The position numbers were made by a program, and so were the translations under genes. A stretch of DNA of 64,000 nt from Caulobacter endophyticus (GTDB lineage Bacteria > Pseudomonadota > Alphaproteobacteria > Caulobacterales > Caulobacteraceae): positions 62,001 through 126,000 of the forward strand of contig NZ_JARQWV010000003.1 of the NCBI RefSeq assembly GCF_029543245.1. The letters are read 5' to 3'. This document shows, piece by piece, positions 42,401 to 51,026 of the stretch; the first letter of the stretch is position 1, and each line of letters begins with the position of its first letter. Under the pieces are notes generated by a model. It saw only the letters and a program-made list of their open reading frames with translations, made no database searches and was not told the DNA's origin.

Positions 42401-44152
42401 ATGGAAACACGGATGGCTGGCTTTAGTCGTGGGTATCTAGGGCTTGGATTGGTCGCGGCCGCGGCCTTGCTGGCGACCACCGCCTCGGCGGCTGACGCCC
42501 CCAAGACCGAGCGGGCCTGGCTGCCCGACCAAGGCGACGGGACCTACAGAAACCCGGTGCTGGCCGGCGACTATTCCGACCCAGACGCCATCCGGGTGGG
42601 CGACGCCTACTACCTGGTCTCGTCCTCGTTCACCAACGTTCCGGGCCTGCCGATCCTGAAGTCGACCGATCTGGTCAACTGGACGATCATCGGCCACGCC
42701 CTGACCGCCAACACGCCGCAGGCCCACCACGCCACGCCCCGTCGCGGCGGCGGCGTCTGGGCGCCGGCCATCCGGCATCGCAACGGCGAGTTCCTGATCT
42801 ACTATCCCGACCCCGACTTCGGCGTGTTCCTGGTCAAGGCCAAGGATCCGACAGGGCCTTGGTCCAAGCCCGTGCTAGTCGACGATCGCCGCGGCGTCAT
42901 CGACCCCGCGCCCTTCTGGGACGACGACGGTCAGGGCTGGCTGGTCACCGCCTTCGCCCGCAGCCGCGCCGGCATCGCCAACATCATCACCGCCCGCCGC
43001 CTGAACAAGGCCGGCGATCAGACTGTCGGCGAGGCGATCACCCTGGTCGAAGGCGACAAGCAGCCCAAGGTCGCCACCTCGCGCGGCCCGTTCCCATGGA
43101 TGACCACCGAGGGACCCAAGCTCTACAAGCGAGACGGCTGGTATTACCTGTTCGTGCCCAGCGGTAGCGTGAAGGGCGGCTGGCAGGGCGTGTTCCGCTC
43201 GCGCAAGCTGGAAGGCCCCTACGAGGGCCGCAACGTCCTCGACCAGGGCAAGACTGAGATCAACGGCCCCCACCAGGGCGCCTGGGTGACCACCCCGACG
43301 GGCGAGGACTGGTTCCTGCACTTCCAGGACGCCGACTCCTACGGTCGCCGCGTGTGGCTGGAACCCATGGCCTGGAAGGACGGCTGGCCGGTCATCGGCG
43401 AGGACAAGGACGGCGACGGCGTCGGCCAACCGGTGCTGGTCCATCGCAAGCCGGCGTCCAAGACCCCATCCCCGCGCCTTGCGCCGCAGGACAGCGACGA
43501 CTTCGATGGCGCGCTGTCCCTGGCCTGGCAGTGGAACGCCAACCCGGCCGACGACTGGGGCGACCTGAAGGCCGCGCCGGGCAAGCTGCGCCTGAAGTCG
43601 ATCTCCTCGCCGGAGAACCTCTGGGAGACCGGCGCCCTGCTGACCCAGAAGCTTCCGGCCGAGCGGTTCACGGCGACCACTCGCCTTGAGTTCGCTCCCA
43701 AGTCCGTGGGCGAGCGCGGGGGCCTGGTGATGTTCGGCTCGGACTATGCCTGGATCGGCCTGCAGAACACGGCGAACGGGCCGGCCCTGGTGCGCGTCGA
43801 TCGCACCGGCGCCGACAAGTTCCAGCCCGAGCGCGTCGAGGTGATCGAGGCCAAGGCGCCTGCCGCCCTCTGGCTAAGGATGACCGCCGAACCAGTGGTC
43901 GTGGCCGATCCGGCGCCGGACTTCTCGCCCTACTGGTCCTCGATGCTGCGCTCGATGCACGCCAAGGTGACGCTGAGCTACAGCACCGACGGCAAGACCT
44001 TCACCAGCGTCGGCGCGCCCTTCGTCAGCCGCCCGGGCCGATGGGTGGGCAGCCAGGTCGGCATCTTCGCCCAGGCGCCGGCAGGCACGCCGTCCAACAG
44101 TTCTACCCGCATCGGCTGGACCGACTTCGACGGCTTCTGGGTGACCCCCTAG
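42401..44152 (+). CDS. Secreted GH43-family glycoside hydrolase
   Basis: 583 aa (579 if ATG 42413 is used). Signal peptide ending near TASAADA. Five-bladed propeller with the three GH43 acids: Asp in NPVLAGDYSDPDAIRVGDAY, Asp in RRGVIDPAPFWDDDGQGW and Glu in MTTEGPKLYKRDGWYYLFVP. A C-terminal concanavalin-like (GH43_C2/DUF1349-like) domain occupies about 360-583 (LAWQWNANPADDWGDLK, GERGGLVMFGSDYAWIGLQN). This layout is typical of beta-xylosidases/alpha-L-arabinofuranosidases, so it probably trims xylose or arabinose side groups. Preceded by operator copy 8. Confidence 0.92.
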   Translation: METRMAGFSRGYLGLGLVAAAALLATTASAADAPKTERAWLPDQGDGTYRNPVLAGDYSDPDAIRVGDAYYLVSSSFTNVPGLPILKSTDLVNWTIIGHALTANTPQAHHATPRRGGGVWAPAIRHRNGEFLIYYPDPDFGVFLVKAKDPTGPWSKPVLVDDRRGVIDPAPFWDDDGQGWLVTAFARSRAGIANIITARRLNKAGDQTVGEAITLVEGDKQPKVATSRGPFPWMTTEGPKLYKRDGWYYLFVPSGSVKGGWQGVFRSRKLEGPYEGRNVLDQGKTEINGPHQGAWVTTPTGEDWFLHFQDADSYGRRVWLEPMAWKDGWPVIGEDKDGDGVGQPVLVHRKPASKTPSPRLAPQDSDDFDGALSLAWQWNANPADDWGDLKAAPGKLRLKSISSPENLWETGALLTQKLPAERFTATTRLEFAPKSVGERGGLVMFGSDYAWIGLQNTANGPALVRVDRTGADKFQPERVEVIEAKAPAALWLRMTAEPVVVADPAPDFSPYWSSMLRSMHAKVTLSYSTDGKTFTSVGAPFVSRPGRWVGSQVGIFAQAPAGTPSNSSTRIGWTDFDGFWVTP

Positions 44153-44188
44153 AAGCCGTCGCGAGCACGCTCGACGAACGCCGATCGC

Positions 44189-44216
44189 TTGACTTCGCGC
44201 CCAATCTTGATATCGA
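44189..44216 (+). promoter_or_regulatory. Promoter-like sequence after GH43
   Basis: TTGACT (44189-44194) and TATCGA (44211-44216) with 16-bp spacing form a possible sigma-70 promoter; the -10 lies inside operator copy 9. The match of the -10 is only moderate. Confidence 0.4.
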
Positions 44217-44221
44217 TATCA
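44208..44221. promoter_or_regulatory. LacI-type operator copy 9 (no downstream protein gene)
   Basis: Perfect TGATATCGATATCA, 55 bp after the GH43 stop and in a convergent gap, where no protein gene starts. It is followed on the plus strand by a candidate small RNA and a strong terminator. Confidence 0.85.
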
Positions 44222-44307
44222 AACCTTCGGCGGCGTCCTGCGACGCCTGGATCTACTTCCTCCAGAACTCCCAAGGCGGGCGCCCTCTGCAGGCGCCCTT
44301 TTTTTTT
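44222..44307 (+). ncRNA. Candidate operator-controlled small RNA
   Basis: About 85 nt between operator copy 9 and a strong terminator, with no start codon. It contains a small hairpin (GGCGTC-CTGC-GACGCC, 44232-44247), an unpaired pyrimidine tract CTTCCTCC (44256-44263) complementary to Shine-Dalgarno sequences such as GGAGGAA of the GH28-like gene at 21241-21247, and the terminator hairpin with a U9 tail. This is the usual layout of a trans-acting sRNA. The alternative is that it is just the 3' untranslated region of GH43. Confidence 0.4.
44278..44307 (+). terminator. Strong intrinsic terminator
   Basis: GGGCGCC-CTCTGCA-GGCGCCC, a perfect 7-bp stem, followed by nine T residues (44299-44307). 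It ends plus-strand transcription (GH43 and/or the candidate sRNA) just before the convergent GH97 stop codon at 44323. Confidence 0.93.
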
Positions 44308-44322
44308 CGTGGGTGTAGCGCC

Positions 44323-46272
44323 TCAGGCCGGCTCGAACCGGATGGCCTGGCCGCCGGCGGCGTTGAGCTGGAGGCGCAGGCGGGTCTTGGCGTCGACGGT
44401 CTGGCGCTCGATCACCACGCGGGTGCGGTTGGCGGGCCGCGCCAGGTCGCCATCCTTGTAGCGAACGGCCGTCCAGCGCCCCTGCCCCAGGAAGTCCAGG
44501 TCGAGGTCCAGCCGCCGCTCCATCTCGTTGGTCAGCGCGCCCAGGTACCAGGCGCGCCCCTTGCGACGGGCGATGATCACGTATTCGCCAAGCTCGCCGG
44601 CAATGGCCCGTGTCTCGTCCCAGGTCGTCGGGCAGGCGTCGAACCATTCCAGCTCGGGCCAGGCCTTGTCCTCGTACTTCTCGGGCTTGTCGTACCAGTA
44701 GAGCAGCGTCAGCGGGCTGTAGCACGTCACCGCCAGCGCCAGCTGGTGGGCGTTGGTGGTCTGGTTGCGCTCCTGGGCGTAGCAGACGGTGTAGTCGATC
44801 GGCCCGGCGATCGGCCGCGTGAAGGCCAGGTTCACGTGATGGCGCGCGGCTGGGAACTGCTCGTTGCCCTTCACGCCCTCCAGCGTCAGGTAGTTGGGCA
44901 GGGTCCGCTCCAGGCCGGCGGGCCGCAGGTTGTCGTGCAGGTTCACGACCATGCCGTGCTCGCCGAAGACCCTCACCACCTTGGTGATGAAATCGACGTC
45001 GGACTGGCGGCCTTCCCACATGAAGCCAAGCTTTACGCCGGCCAGGCCCCAGCGCTGGTAGAGGCGGCACATCTCGGCCAGCGCCTTGGTCACCGCCACC
45101 CGGTCGATATAGACCAGCACGCCGATATTGCGGGCCTTGGCGTAGTCGATCACCCGTTGCAGGTCCAAGGCGGCGATCGGCGCGGTGGGGTCCGAGGCGT
45201 CGGTCCCGTCCCCGTACCAGTGGGCGTCGAACAGCACATAGGCGATGTTGCGCTTCTGGGCGAAGTCCACCGCCCTCAGCGAAGCCTGCGTCGAATAGGG
45301 CTTCATGATCCGAAAGGCGTGGCCGGGCCTGACCCACGAGACGTCGCCCAGCTGGTTCGGGGTCGCCAGGGTCGGAACCACATGGTGCAGCTCGATCAGG
45401 CCCTTGGCGCTGTCCGCCGCCAGCAGGATGCGCCAGGGCGTCTTCTGGCCGACCTCGATCTGGAAGATCGGCTCCTCCGGCGTATCGTCCTCGCCGCCCC
45501 AACCGGTGGCTCGCCCGGGATAGCGCATGAGGTAGGTGACGAGCCCGCCCTGCTCGTGGGCGCGGACCATGCAGCGCGGATAATGCAGCCGGTCGGACTC
45601 GGCCATGAAGCCGAAGACGCCGTTGCCCAGGTCGACGGTGACCGGCAGGTCGGCGAAGGGGCCCTTGTCGGACGAGCCCGTCAGGTCCGGATGCTCCAGC
45701 GGCGCCAGGGCCGCCTGGGTCGACGCATGGATGTCGCCCTCGTCACGGCTGGCGTAGAGCCGCGCGGTGTCGGGAAAGCGATAGCGGGTCCGCTCGCCCG
45801 TCAAGGCCAGCCTGTCGCCCTGGGACAGGCCCGTCAGAACGTAGCGCACCGCGGCTGCGCCGTTCAGCACCCGCAGGACGATGTCGAAGCGAACGCCGCC
45901 CTTGGCGTCGACCATGTGCAAGGTGATCTGTCGTCCGGACTGGTCATGGCGGGAGGACTGCCCGAAGACAGGCGTCCATTCGCCTTCGAAGACTTCAGGC
46001 GTCGCGCCGACCACCTTGGCCCGCTCGCTCAGCAGCCGCCCGTCGGCCAGCCACAGACCCAGCTCCGACGGCAGCAGCAGCGGCTTGCCGTCATAGGTCG
46101 CGCTCCACTTCGGCGCCATGCCCGACGCATCCAGGCTCGCCTTCAGGCGGCCATCCGGCGAGGCGACGACGTAGCTTTGCGCGGCCTGAGCCGCGGCGGC
46201 GTTCCTTCCAGCGCCCGCCGTGGCGCTCGACGCCATCGCCAGCGCGACCATGTCTCGACGTGTGGGCTTCAT
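44323..46272 (-). CDS. GH97-family glycoside hydrolase, secreted
   Basis: 649 aa with a TRRDMV twin-arginine-type signal region (about 1-30). N-terminal beta-sandwich, central (beta/alpha)8 barrel and C-terminal beta domain, as in SusB-like enzymes. Barrel features: GVLVYIDRVAVTKALAEMCR, GLAGVKLGFMWEGRQSDVDF (about 410-430), LERTLPNYLTLEGVKGNEQF and ACPTTWDETRAIAGELGEYV. At the VKxxFM position, where retaining alpha-galactosidase-type members are reported to have Asp, there is Gly, and Glu residues are present in TLEGVKGNE and TWDETR, which suggests an inverting alpha-glucosidase-type member (inference from remembered family biochemistry). GGGGAGG precedes the ATG; operator copy 10 is 54 bp upstream. 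Confidence 0.93.
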   Translation of the reverse strand: MKPTRRDMVALAMASSATAGAGRNAAAAQAAQSYVVASPDGRLKASLDASGMAPKWSATYDGKPLLLPSELGLWLADGRLLSERAKVVGATPEVFEGEWTPVFGQSSRHDQSGRQITLHMVDAKGGVRFDIVLRVLNGAAAVRYVLTGLSQGDRLALTGERTRYRFPDTARLYASRDEGDIHASTQAALAPLEHPDLTGSSDKGPFADLPVTVDLGNGVFGFMAESDRLHYPRCMVRAHEQGGLVTYLMRYPGRATGWGGEDDTPEEPIFQIEVGQKTPWRILLAADSAKGLIELHHVVPTLATPNQLGDVSWVRPGHAFRIMKPYSTQASLRAVDFAQKRNIAYVLFDAHWYGDGTDASDPTAPIAALDLQRVIDYAKARNIGVLVYIDRVAVTKALAEMCRLYQRWGLAGVKLGFMWEGRQSDVDFITKVVRVFGEHGMVVNLHDNLRPAGLERTLPNYLTLEGVKGNEQFPAARHHVNLAFTRPIAGPIDYTVCYAQERNQTTNAHQLALAVTCYSPLTLLYWYDKPEKYEDKAWPELEWFDACPTTWDETRAIAGELGEYVIIARRKGRAWYLGALTNEMERRLDLDLDFLGQGRWTAVRYKDGDLARPANRTRVVIERQTVDAKTRLRLQLNAAGGQAIRFEPA

Positions 46273-46325
46273 GGCGTCGCCTCCCCTTGGACTGCCTTAT
46301 CGATTTGGGGGCAGGCTACACATAA

Positions 46326-46339
46326 TGATATCGATATCA
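46326..46339. promoter_or_regulatory. LacI-type operator copy 10 (GH97)
   Basis: Perfect TGATATCGATATCA 54 bp upstream of the GH97 start. It marks the right end of the regulated locus. Confidence 0.85.
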
Positions 46340-46953
46340 ATACATGTATGCGATGGCGGGCGCCGAGATCAGAGCCAGGCCGAAGGCGCCAGGGAATGGC
46401 GAAGAACAGGCTGCTCGGCAGCAGCCGTTGGGCGCCCAGCCGGCACTTGCGATAGGCCGGATCGTCGGCCAGCAGGACCACCCGGGTCCCGCTGCTGGAC
46501 GGTTTCTTCCTGCTGCCGGCGGCCCAATGTTGCGCCGTCGTGCGCCGGTAGGCGCCTAGGCAGAGACCCTTCTTACCCCCGAGCCGCGCTGATCGCGACG
46601 CCCTCCCAGCCGCCGTGGACATGCGCGTCGCGCCGAAAGGAACAGCGAGACAGATCAAGCTTAGCCTTAGCTTCACTCAAGGTGACTTTTCATTTTGGCT
46701 TGCCACGCCAGTCGCATCGGGTAAGACTTCTACCCACAGTAGCATTCCAGATTATTTAAGCGGTCTCGGACCAGGGCTGGATTCGTCCGGCAGCGGCGAG
46801 GCGCGCCTGGACGTCACCTGAATACTTGTGCCGAGTCATCGCGTACGCGCAGACATCTGGCCTGCGCGCATTTTCGATTTCCGAAGCTCATGGATCGACG
46901 CTTCCGCGCCACGCGCGAGAGCGAGCCCGTTGTCGTGGCCAGGAGGCTTGCCC
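46340..46953. other. Boundary region between polysaccharide locus and injection-system operon
   Basis: About 610 bp with no convincing gene on either strand. The part at 46640-46780 is more AT-rich than its surroundings (for example AGATTATTTAAGCGG) and is the likely promoter region of the injection-system operon. Open frames here are short, and those on the minus strand run through the operator. Confidence 0.5.
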
Positions 46954-48945
46954 ATGCCCGTATCCCCCACCTATCCCGGCGTCTACATCGAGGAACTGCC
47001 CAGCGCGGTGCGCACCGTGGCCGGCGTTCCCACCGCGGTCACCGCCTTTGTGGGCTATACGGCGCGCGGCCGCGACCAGCGGGCCACGACGATCTTCAAT
47101 TTCGGCGATTTCGAGCGGAAGTTCGGCGGCCTGGCCGCCGACAGCCTGCTGGGCTACGCGGTGCACCAGTTCTTCCAGAACGGCGGCGGCCAGGCTGTCA
47201 TCGTGCGGACGCCCAAGAAGGACGCCGTGGCCGCGGCCATCACCCTGCGCGACGGCGTCAACGGGCCGGCCAAGGACTCCGTCACCCTGACGGCGCTCAG
47301 CCGCGGCGCCTGGGCCAACGCCGTGGTGGCCGATGTCGACCATGCCGGCGCCAACGACGCCAGCAGCTTCAACCTGACCCTCACCGACCTGGCGACGGGC
47401 GACAGCGAGCGGTTCGCCAATCTCAGCATCGACAAGGCCTCACCCCGCTTCGTCGAGACCGTGATCAACGACGAGGCCAACGGCTCGGCCATGGTCAAGG
47501 CCAAGGTTCCCGCCGCCAACGCCGGCGGGCGACCGGTGGCGACCGGCCTCGTGGGCGCGGACTTCACCTTCAACGCCGGGGCCATCCAGGGCCTGCTCAA
47601 CGACAAGGACTATTCGCTCAAGCTCAGCGCCAGCCGCCCCGCCGGCAAGATCGCCGACCGGGTGGTGACGATCATCAAGAGCGGCGAGGCCCTGCCGACC
47701 TCCATCGTCGCGCTGTCGCGCCTGGTCGAGCGGCGACTGAACGAAGACCTGGGCAAGGCCCTGCCCGGCGCAGCGGTCAGGGTGGGACTGTCCCCATCGG
47801 GCGCGGGCCTGGCGATCACCCCGGACTTCTCCTACGAGCTGGCCCCCGACGGCCTGGACACCCAGCTGACCGTCGCCGACCAGGTGGCCGGCACCCTGGC
47901 CATGCTGAAACTGGGCTCGCCGGTCTCCAACAATGTCGGGCGCTATCGCCTGGGCAAGGGCGCGACCCAGGCCGGCCAGAAGGCGGCCGTACTGGGCCTC
48001 GACGGCGTGCAACTGCCCCAGAGCGCCGAACTGATCGGCAGCGAGGCGGCCTTCGAAGGCCTCTACGCCCTCGAGAAGACCGACATCTTCAACCTGCTGT
48101 GCATCCCCGACGCCACCCGCGCCCAACCGGGCGATCCGACAGCCCTGGACACGGGCCTGGACCCCAACGCCATCTACGCGGCCGCACTGGCCTATTGCGA
48201 ACGGCGACGGGCCCTTCTGCTGGTGGATCCGCCGCCCAGCGTGCGCGACGCGGAAAAGGCGGTCGAGTGGATCTCGGGCGGCCTGGCCGTGAAGGGCGCC
48301 AACGCGGCCAGCTACTTCCCCCGGGTGCGCCTGCCCGACCCGCTCGACAACTTCAACCTGCGCACCTTTCCGCCGTCGGGCGCCGTGGCCGGGCTCTTCG
48401 CCCGCACCGACGCCGAACGCGGCGTGTGGAAGGCGCCCGCCGGTACCGACGCCCAGCTGCGCGGGGTTCGCGGCCTGACCTACAAGCTCAGCGACGGCGA
48501 GAACGGGCTGCTCAATCCGCTGGGGCTGAACTGCATTCGCGCCCTGCCGATCTACGGCACGCTGTCCTGGGGCGCGCGTACCCTGGTCGGCGCCGACGCC
48601 CAGGCCAGCCAATGGAAATACGTGCCGGTGCGACGCCTGGCCCTGATGATCGAGGAAAGCCTGTTCCGGGGCACCCAGTGGGTGGTGTTCGAGCCCAATG
48701 ACGAGCCCCTGTGGTCCCAGATCCGGCTGAACCTTACCACCTTCATGCACGGGCTCTTCCGTCAGGGCGCCTTCCAGGGCGCGACCCCGCGCGAGGCCTA
48801 TCTAGTCAAGTGCGACAAGGAAACGACCACCCAGGCCGACATCGACCGGGGCGTGGTCAACATCGTGGTCGGGTTCGCGCCGCTGAAGCCCGCCGAATTC
48901 GTGATCATCAAGATCCAGCAGCTCGCCAACCAGTCGGCGACGTGA
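46954..48945 (+). CDS. Contractile injection system tail sheath protein
   Basis: 663 aa from ATG 46954, with AGGAGG 7 nt upstream; upstream in-frame starts are rejected because MPVSPTYPGVYIEELPSAVR is the canonical sheath N-terminus. C-terminal sheath core is well conserved: NPLGLNCIRALPIYGTLSWG, WKYVPVRRLALMIEESLFRG, TQWVVFEPNDEPLWSQIRLN and FRQGAFQGATPREAYLVKCD, ending EFVIIKIQQLAN. The variable middle (about 110-350) carries the outer domains. It forms the contracting outer tube. First gene of the operon; only one sheath gene is visible, whereas Afp/PVC have three. Confidence 0.96.
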   Translation: MPVSPTYPGVYIEELPSAVRTVAGVPTAVTAFVGYTARGRDQRATTIFNFGDFERKFGGLAADSLLGYAVHQFFQNGGGQAVIVRTPKKDAVAAAITLRDGVNGPAKDSVTLTALSRGAWANAVVADVDHAGANDASSFNLTLTDLATGDSERFANLSIDKASPRFVETVINDEANGSAMVKAKVPAANAGGRPVATGLVGADFTFNAGAIQGLLNDKDYSLKLSASRPAGKIADRVVTIIKSGEALPTSIVALSRLVERRLNEDLGKALPGAAVRVGLSPSGAGLAITPDFSYELAPDGLDTQLTVADQVAGTLAMLKLGSPVSNNVGRYRLGKGATQAGQKAAVLGLDGVQLPQSAELIGSEAAFEGLYALEKTDIFNLLCIPDATRAQPGDPTALDTGLDPNAIYAAALAYCERRRALLLVDPPPSVRDAEKAVEWISGGLAVKGANAASYFPRVRLPDPLDNFNLRTFPPSGAVAGLFARTDAERGVWKAPAGTDAQLRGVRGLTYKLSDGENGLLNPLGLNCIRALPIYGTLSWGARTLVGADAQASQWKYVPVRRLALMIEESLFRGTQWVVFEPNDEPLWSQIRLNLTTFMHGLFRQGAFQGATPREAYLVKCDKETTTQADIDRGVVNIVVGFAPLKPAEFVIIKIQQLANQSAT

Positions 48946-48958
48946 GGAGGGGCGCGAG

Positions 48959-49483
48959 ATGGCGCAGTTCACGGTCAATTCCCAACGCTTCGACCCCTAC
49001 AAGAACTTCAAGTTCCGTGTGAAATGGGACGGCAAGTTCGTCGCCGGCGTCAGCAAGGTCAGCGCCCTGAAGCGCACCACCGAGGTCGTCAAGCATCGCG
49101 AGGGCGGCGACCCCAGCAGCAGCCGCAAGTCGCCGGGACGAACCGAATTCGAGGCGATCACCCTCGAGCGCGGGGTCACCCACGACAAGGACTTCGAGCA
49201 GTGGGCCAACAGTGTCTGGAACCACGGCTCGGGCCTGGGCGCGGAGGTCTCGCTGGCCGGGTTCCGCAAGAACATCACCATCGAGGTCTATAACGAGGCC
49301 GGCCAGCTGGCCATCGCCTACAACCTCTTCCGCTGCTGGGTCTCGGAGTTCCAGTCCCTGCCGGACCTGGACGCCAACGCCAACGCGGTGGCCATCCAGC
49401 ACCTGAAGCTCGAGAACGAGGGCTGGGAGCGCGACGTCAACGTGGTCGAGCCCGCCGAACCGGCCTTAGTCGACCCGGCCTGA
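48959..49483 (+). CDS. Contractile injection system inner tube protein (gp19-like)
   Basis: 174 aa; GAGGAGG upstream of ATG 48959, 13 bp after the sheath. The tail-tube family pattern is clear: FDPYKNFKFRVKWDGKFVAG, VSKVSALKRTTEVVKHREGG, RKSPGRTEFEAITLERGVTH and FEQWANSVW, then AYNLFRCWVSEFQSLPDLDA. It polymerises into the rigid inner tube. Confidence 0.95.
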   Translation: MAQFTVNSQRFDPYKNFKFRVKWDGKFVAGVSKVSALKRTTEVVKHREGGDPSSSRKSPGRTEFEAITLERGVTHDKDFEQWANSVWNHGSGLGAEVSLAGFRKNITIEVYNEAGQLAIAYNLFRCWVSEFQSLPDLDANANAVAIQHLKLENEGWERDVNVVEPAEPALVDPA

Positions 49484-49488
49484 CGACC

Positions 49489-50184
49489 ATGTCCCGGGCG
49501 GAAACACTCCTGCGGCTGTGGGAGGCCGGATGCGGCTGCGCGCCGGTGGAGCGCCCCCTGCGCCTGCTGGCCCAGACCCATGGCGAGGAGCCCGCCGATC
49601 TGGCGGGCCTCAGCCTCGGCGCGCGCGACCGCCGCCTGATCGGCCTGCGCGAGACGCTGTTCGGACGCGAGATGGCCTGCGTCGCCCCCTGCCCGGCCTG
49701 CGGCTCGGTCAACGAGTTCGCCCTGGACGCACGCGCCCTCGACGCCATGGGCGATCGTGATCAGCCCGACGCGCCGCTGGCCGCGCCCGGCCCGGACGGA
49801 CCCGTGCCCCTGCGGCTGCTGACCACCGCCGATCTGATCGCCGTGGCCGGACTTCCGCCTGACCAGATGCGCGCCGGCCTGGTCGCCCGCGCTATGGACG
49901 CCGAGCCCGCCGACGAAGCCACGATCGAGGCGGCGGCCCGCCTGCTCGAAGCGGCCGACCCTCTCGCCGCCCTCAGCCTGGACCTGGCCTGCGCCGGCTG
50001 CGGACAGGACTTCGAGGTCGGGCTGGATCCGGCCGAGCATCTCTGGACCGAACTCGTCGCGGCGGTGCGCCGCCTTCTGGCCGAGGTCCATCGCCTGGCC
50101 GCCGCCTACGGCTGGAGCGAGACGGCGATCCTCGCCCTGAGCCCCGCGCGCCGCGCCGCCTATCTCGACATGGTGGGCGCATGA
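49489..50184 (+). CDS. T4-type baseplate hub assembly chaperone-like protein
   Basis: 231 aa, 5 bp after the tube gene. The N-terminus (LLRLWEAGCGCAPVERPLRL) and a pair of CxxC motifs (CPAC at 68-71, CAGC at 168-171) are as in the T4-baseplate-like protein (PF12322-type) that follows the tube gene in many contractile injection loci; ends RRAAYLDMVGA. The four cysteines could bind one zinc. The role in other systems is assigned as baseplate hub assembly; here it rests on position and motif similarity, without an alignment. Confidence 0.75.
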   Translation: MSRAETLLRLWEAGCGCAPVERPLRLLAQTHGEEPADLAGLSLGARDRRLIGLRETLFGREMACVAPCPACGSVNEFALDARALDAMGDRDQPDAPLAAPGPDGPVPLRLLTTADLIAVAGLPPDQMRAGLVARAMDAEPADEATIEAAARLLEAADPLAALSLDLACAGCGQDFEVGLDPAEHLWTELVAAVRRLLAEVHRLAAAYGWSETAILALSPARRAAYLDMVGA

Positions 50185-51026
50185 GCGCGCTGTTCGACAG
50201 GCTGGCCCGGCGCGTGGCCGGAACCGAGGCGACCGCCCGCCCCCGGCTAGCCGCCGTGTTCGAAGAGCCGGCCACGGTGGAACCGCCGCTGTTCGAGACG
50301 CCGCCCGCGCCCCGCCGATCCGCCGCGCCGGAGCCGACGGCCCAGGTCGCGCCTCATCCCTTCGCTCCCACGCCCTCGACACCAGAGCCCGCGTCGATCG
50401 CGCCGCCGGCGGCTCGCACTTTGGAAACATCCGCCGTTGAGACACCCCGCGAAGTCCACGGCGAACGCGACGAAGCGCCGCCAATCCGGATCATCGTCGA
50501 GGAGACCGTCTCGCCCGCGCAGCCGACGGTTCGACAGCCACCGATGACCGCGCAGGGGCCGGCCGCCGCAAAGCCTCGCACATCAGCTCTCCAGGCGTCG
50601 CCGTCGGCGGAACTGCACACGATCCGTGAGCGGACGATAATCCGGCAAGAGGCGCCGAACCGGCCGCCGGGCGTGGTCCGCGTCGAGGCCGAACCGGTTC
50701 CACCCCCGGCGCCGGGGGCGATCGAAATCGCCGAGCCCGCCCTCGCCGCGCCATCCAAGGCCGCCGAAGCGGCGGCGCCGGCGGCGCCCGTCGTGCCCGC
50801 CGCCTCGCCGCTTTCCCCGCCGACGCTGGTTTCGCGACCGCCCCCCGAGCGCGCGCCGCCCTCGGCCGTCGCCCCGCCCGAGCCCGCCCCCGTCGTCGTG
50901 CGCATCGACCGCATCGACGTGCGGGTCGCCGCGCCCCCGCAACGCCCCGCGCCTTCGCCGGAGGCCCGTCGCAGCGCGCCGCGCCTCGAGGATTTCCTGG
51001 CCGCCCCCGATGGAGGCCGCCGGTGA
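50181..51026 (+). CDS. Pro/Ala-rich protein of CIS locus, likely adaptor
   Basis: 281 aa, ATGA overlap with the preceding gene. A short N-terminal helix (MSALFDRLARRVAG), about 210 residues of Pro/Ala/Glu-rich disordered sequence, and a conserved-looking C-terminus (VVRIDRIDVRVAAPPQ, then SAPRLEDFLAAPDGGRR). Proteins with a disordered body and a similar C-terminal IDV/LEDFL tail occur at this position of other contractile loci, without known function. Probably a flexible linker or chaperone-like factor in assembly (inference). Confidence 0.75.
   Translation: MSALFDRLARRVAGTEATARPRLAAVFEEPATVEPPLFETPPAPRRSAAPEPTAQVAPHPFAPTPSTPEPASIAPPAARTLETSAVETPREVHGERDEAPPIRIIVEETVSPAQPTVRQPPMTAQGPAAAKPRTSALQASPSAELHTIRERTIIRQEAPNRPPGVVRVEAEPVPPPAPGAIEIAEPALAAPSKAAEAAAPAAPVVPAASPLSPPTLVSRPPPERAPPSAVAPPEPAPVVVRIDRIDVRVAAPPQRPAPSPEARRSAPRLEDFLAAPDGGRR

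Noticed and set aside
44153-44322. A small protein gene in the GH43-GH97 gap, to explain operator copy 9
   Set aside because: No ATG/GTG with ribosome-binding site and no open frame of useful length downstream of the operator; an RNA explanation fits better.
46269-46676. A 135-codon minus-strand frame whose stop overlaps the GH97 start (ATGA)
   Set aside because: It runs straight through operator copy 10, has no recognisable motif and its codon use is not convincing; the overlap looks coincidental.
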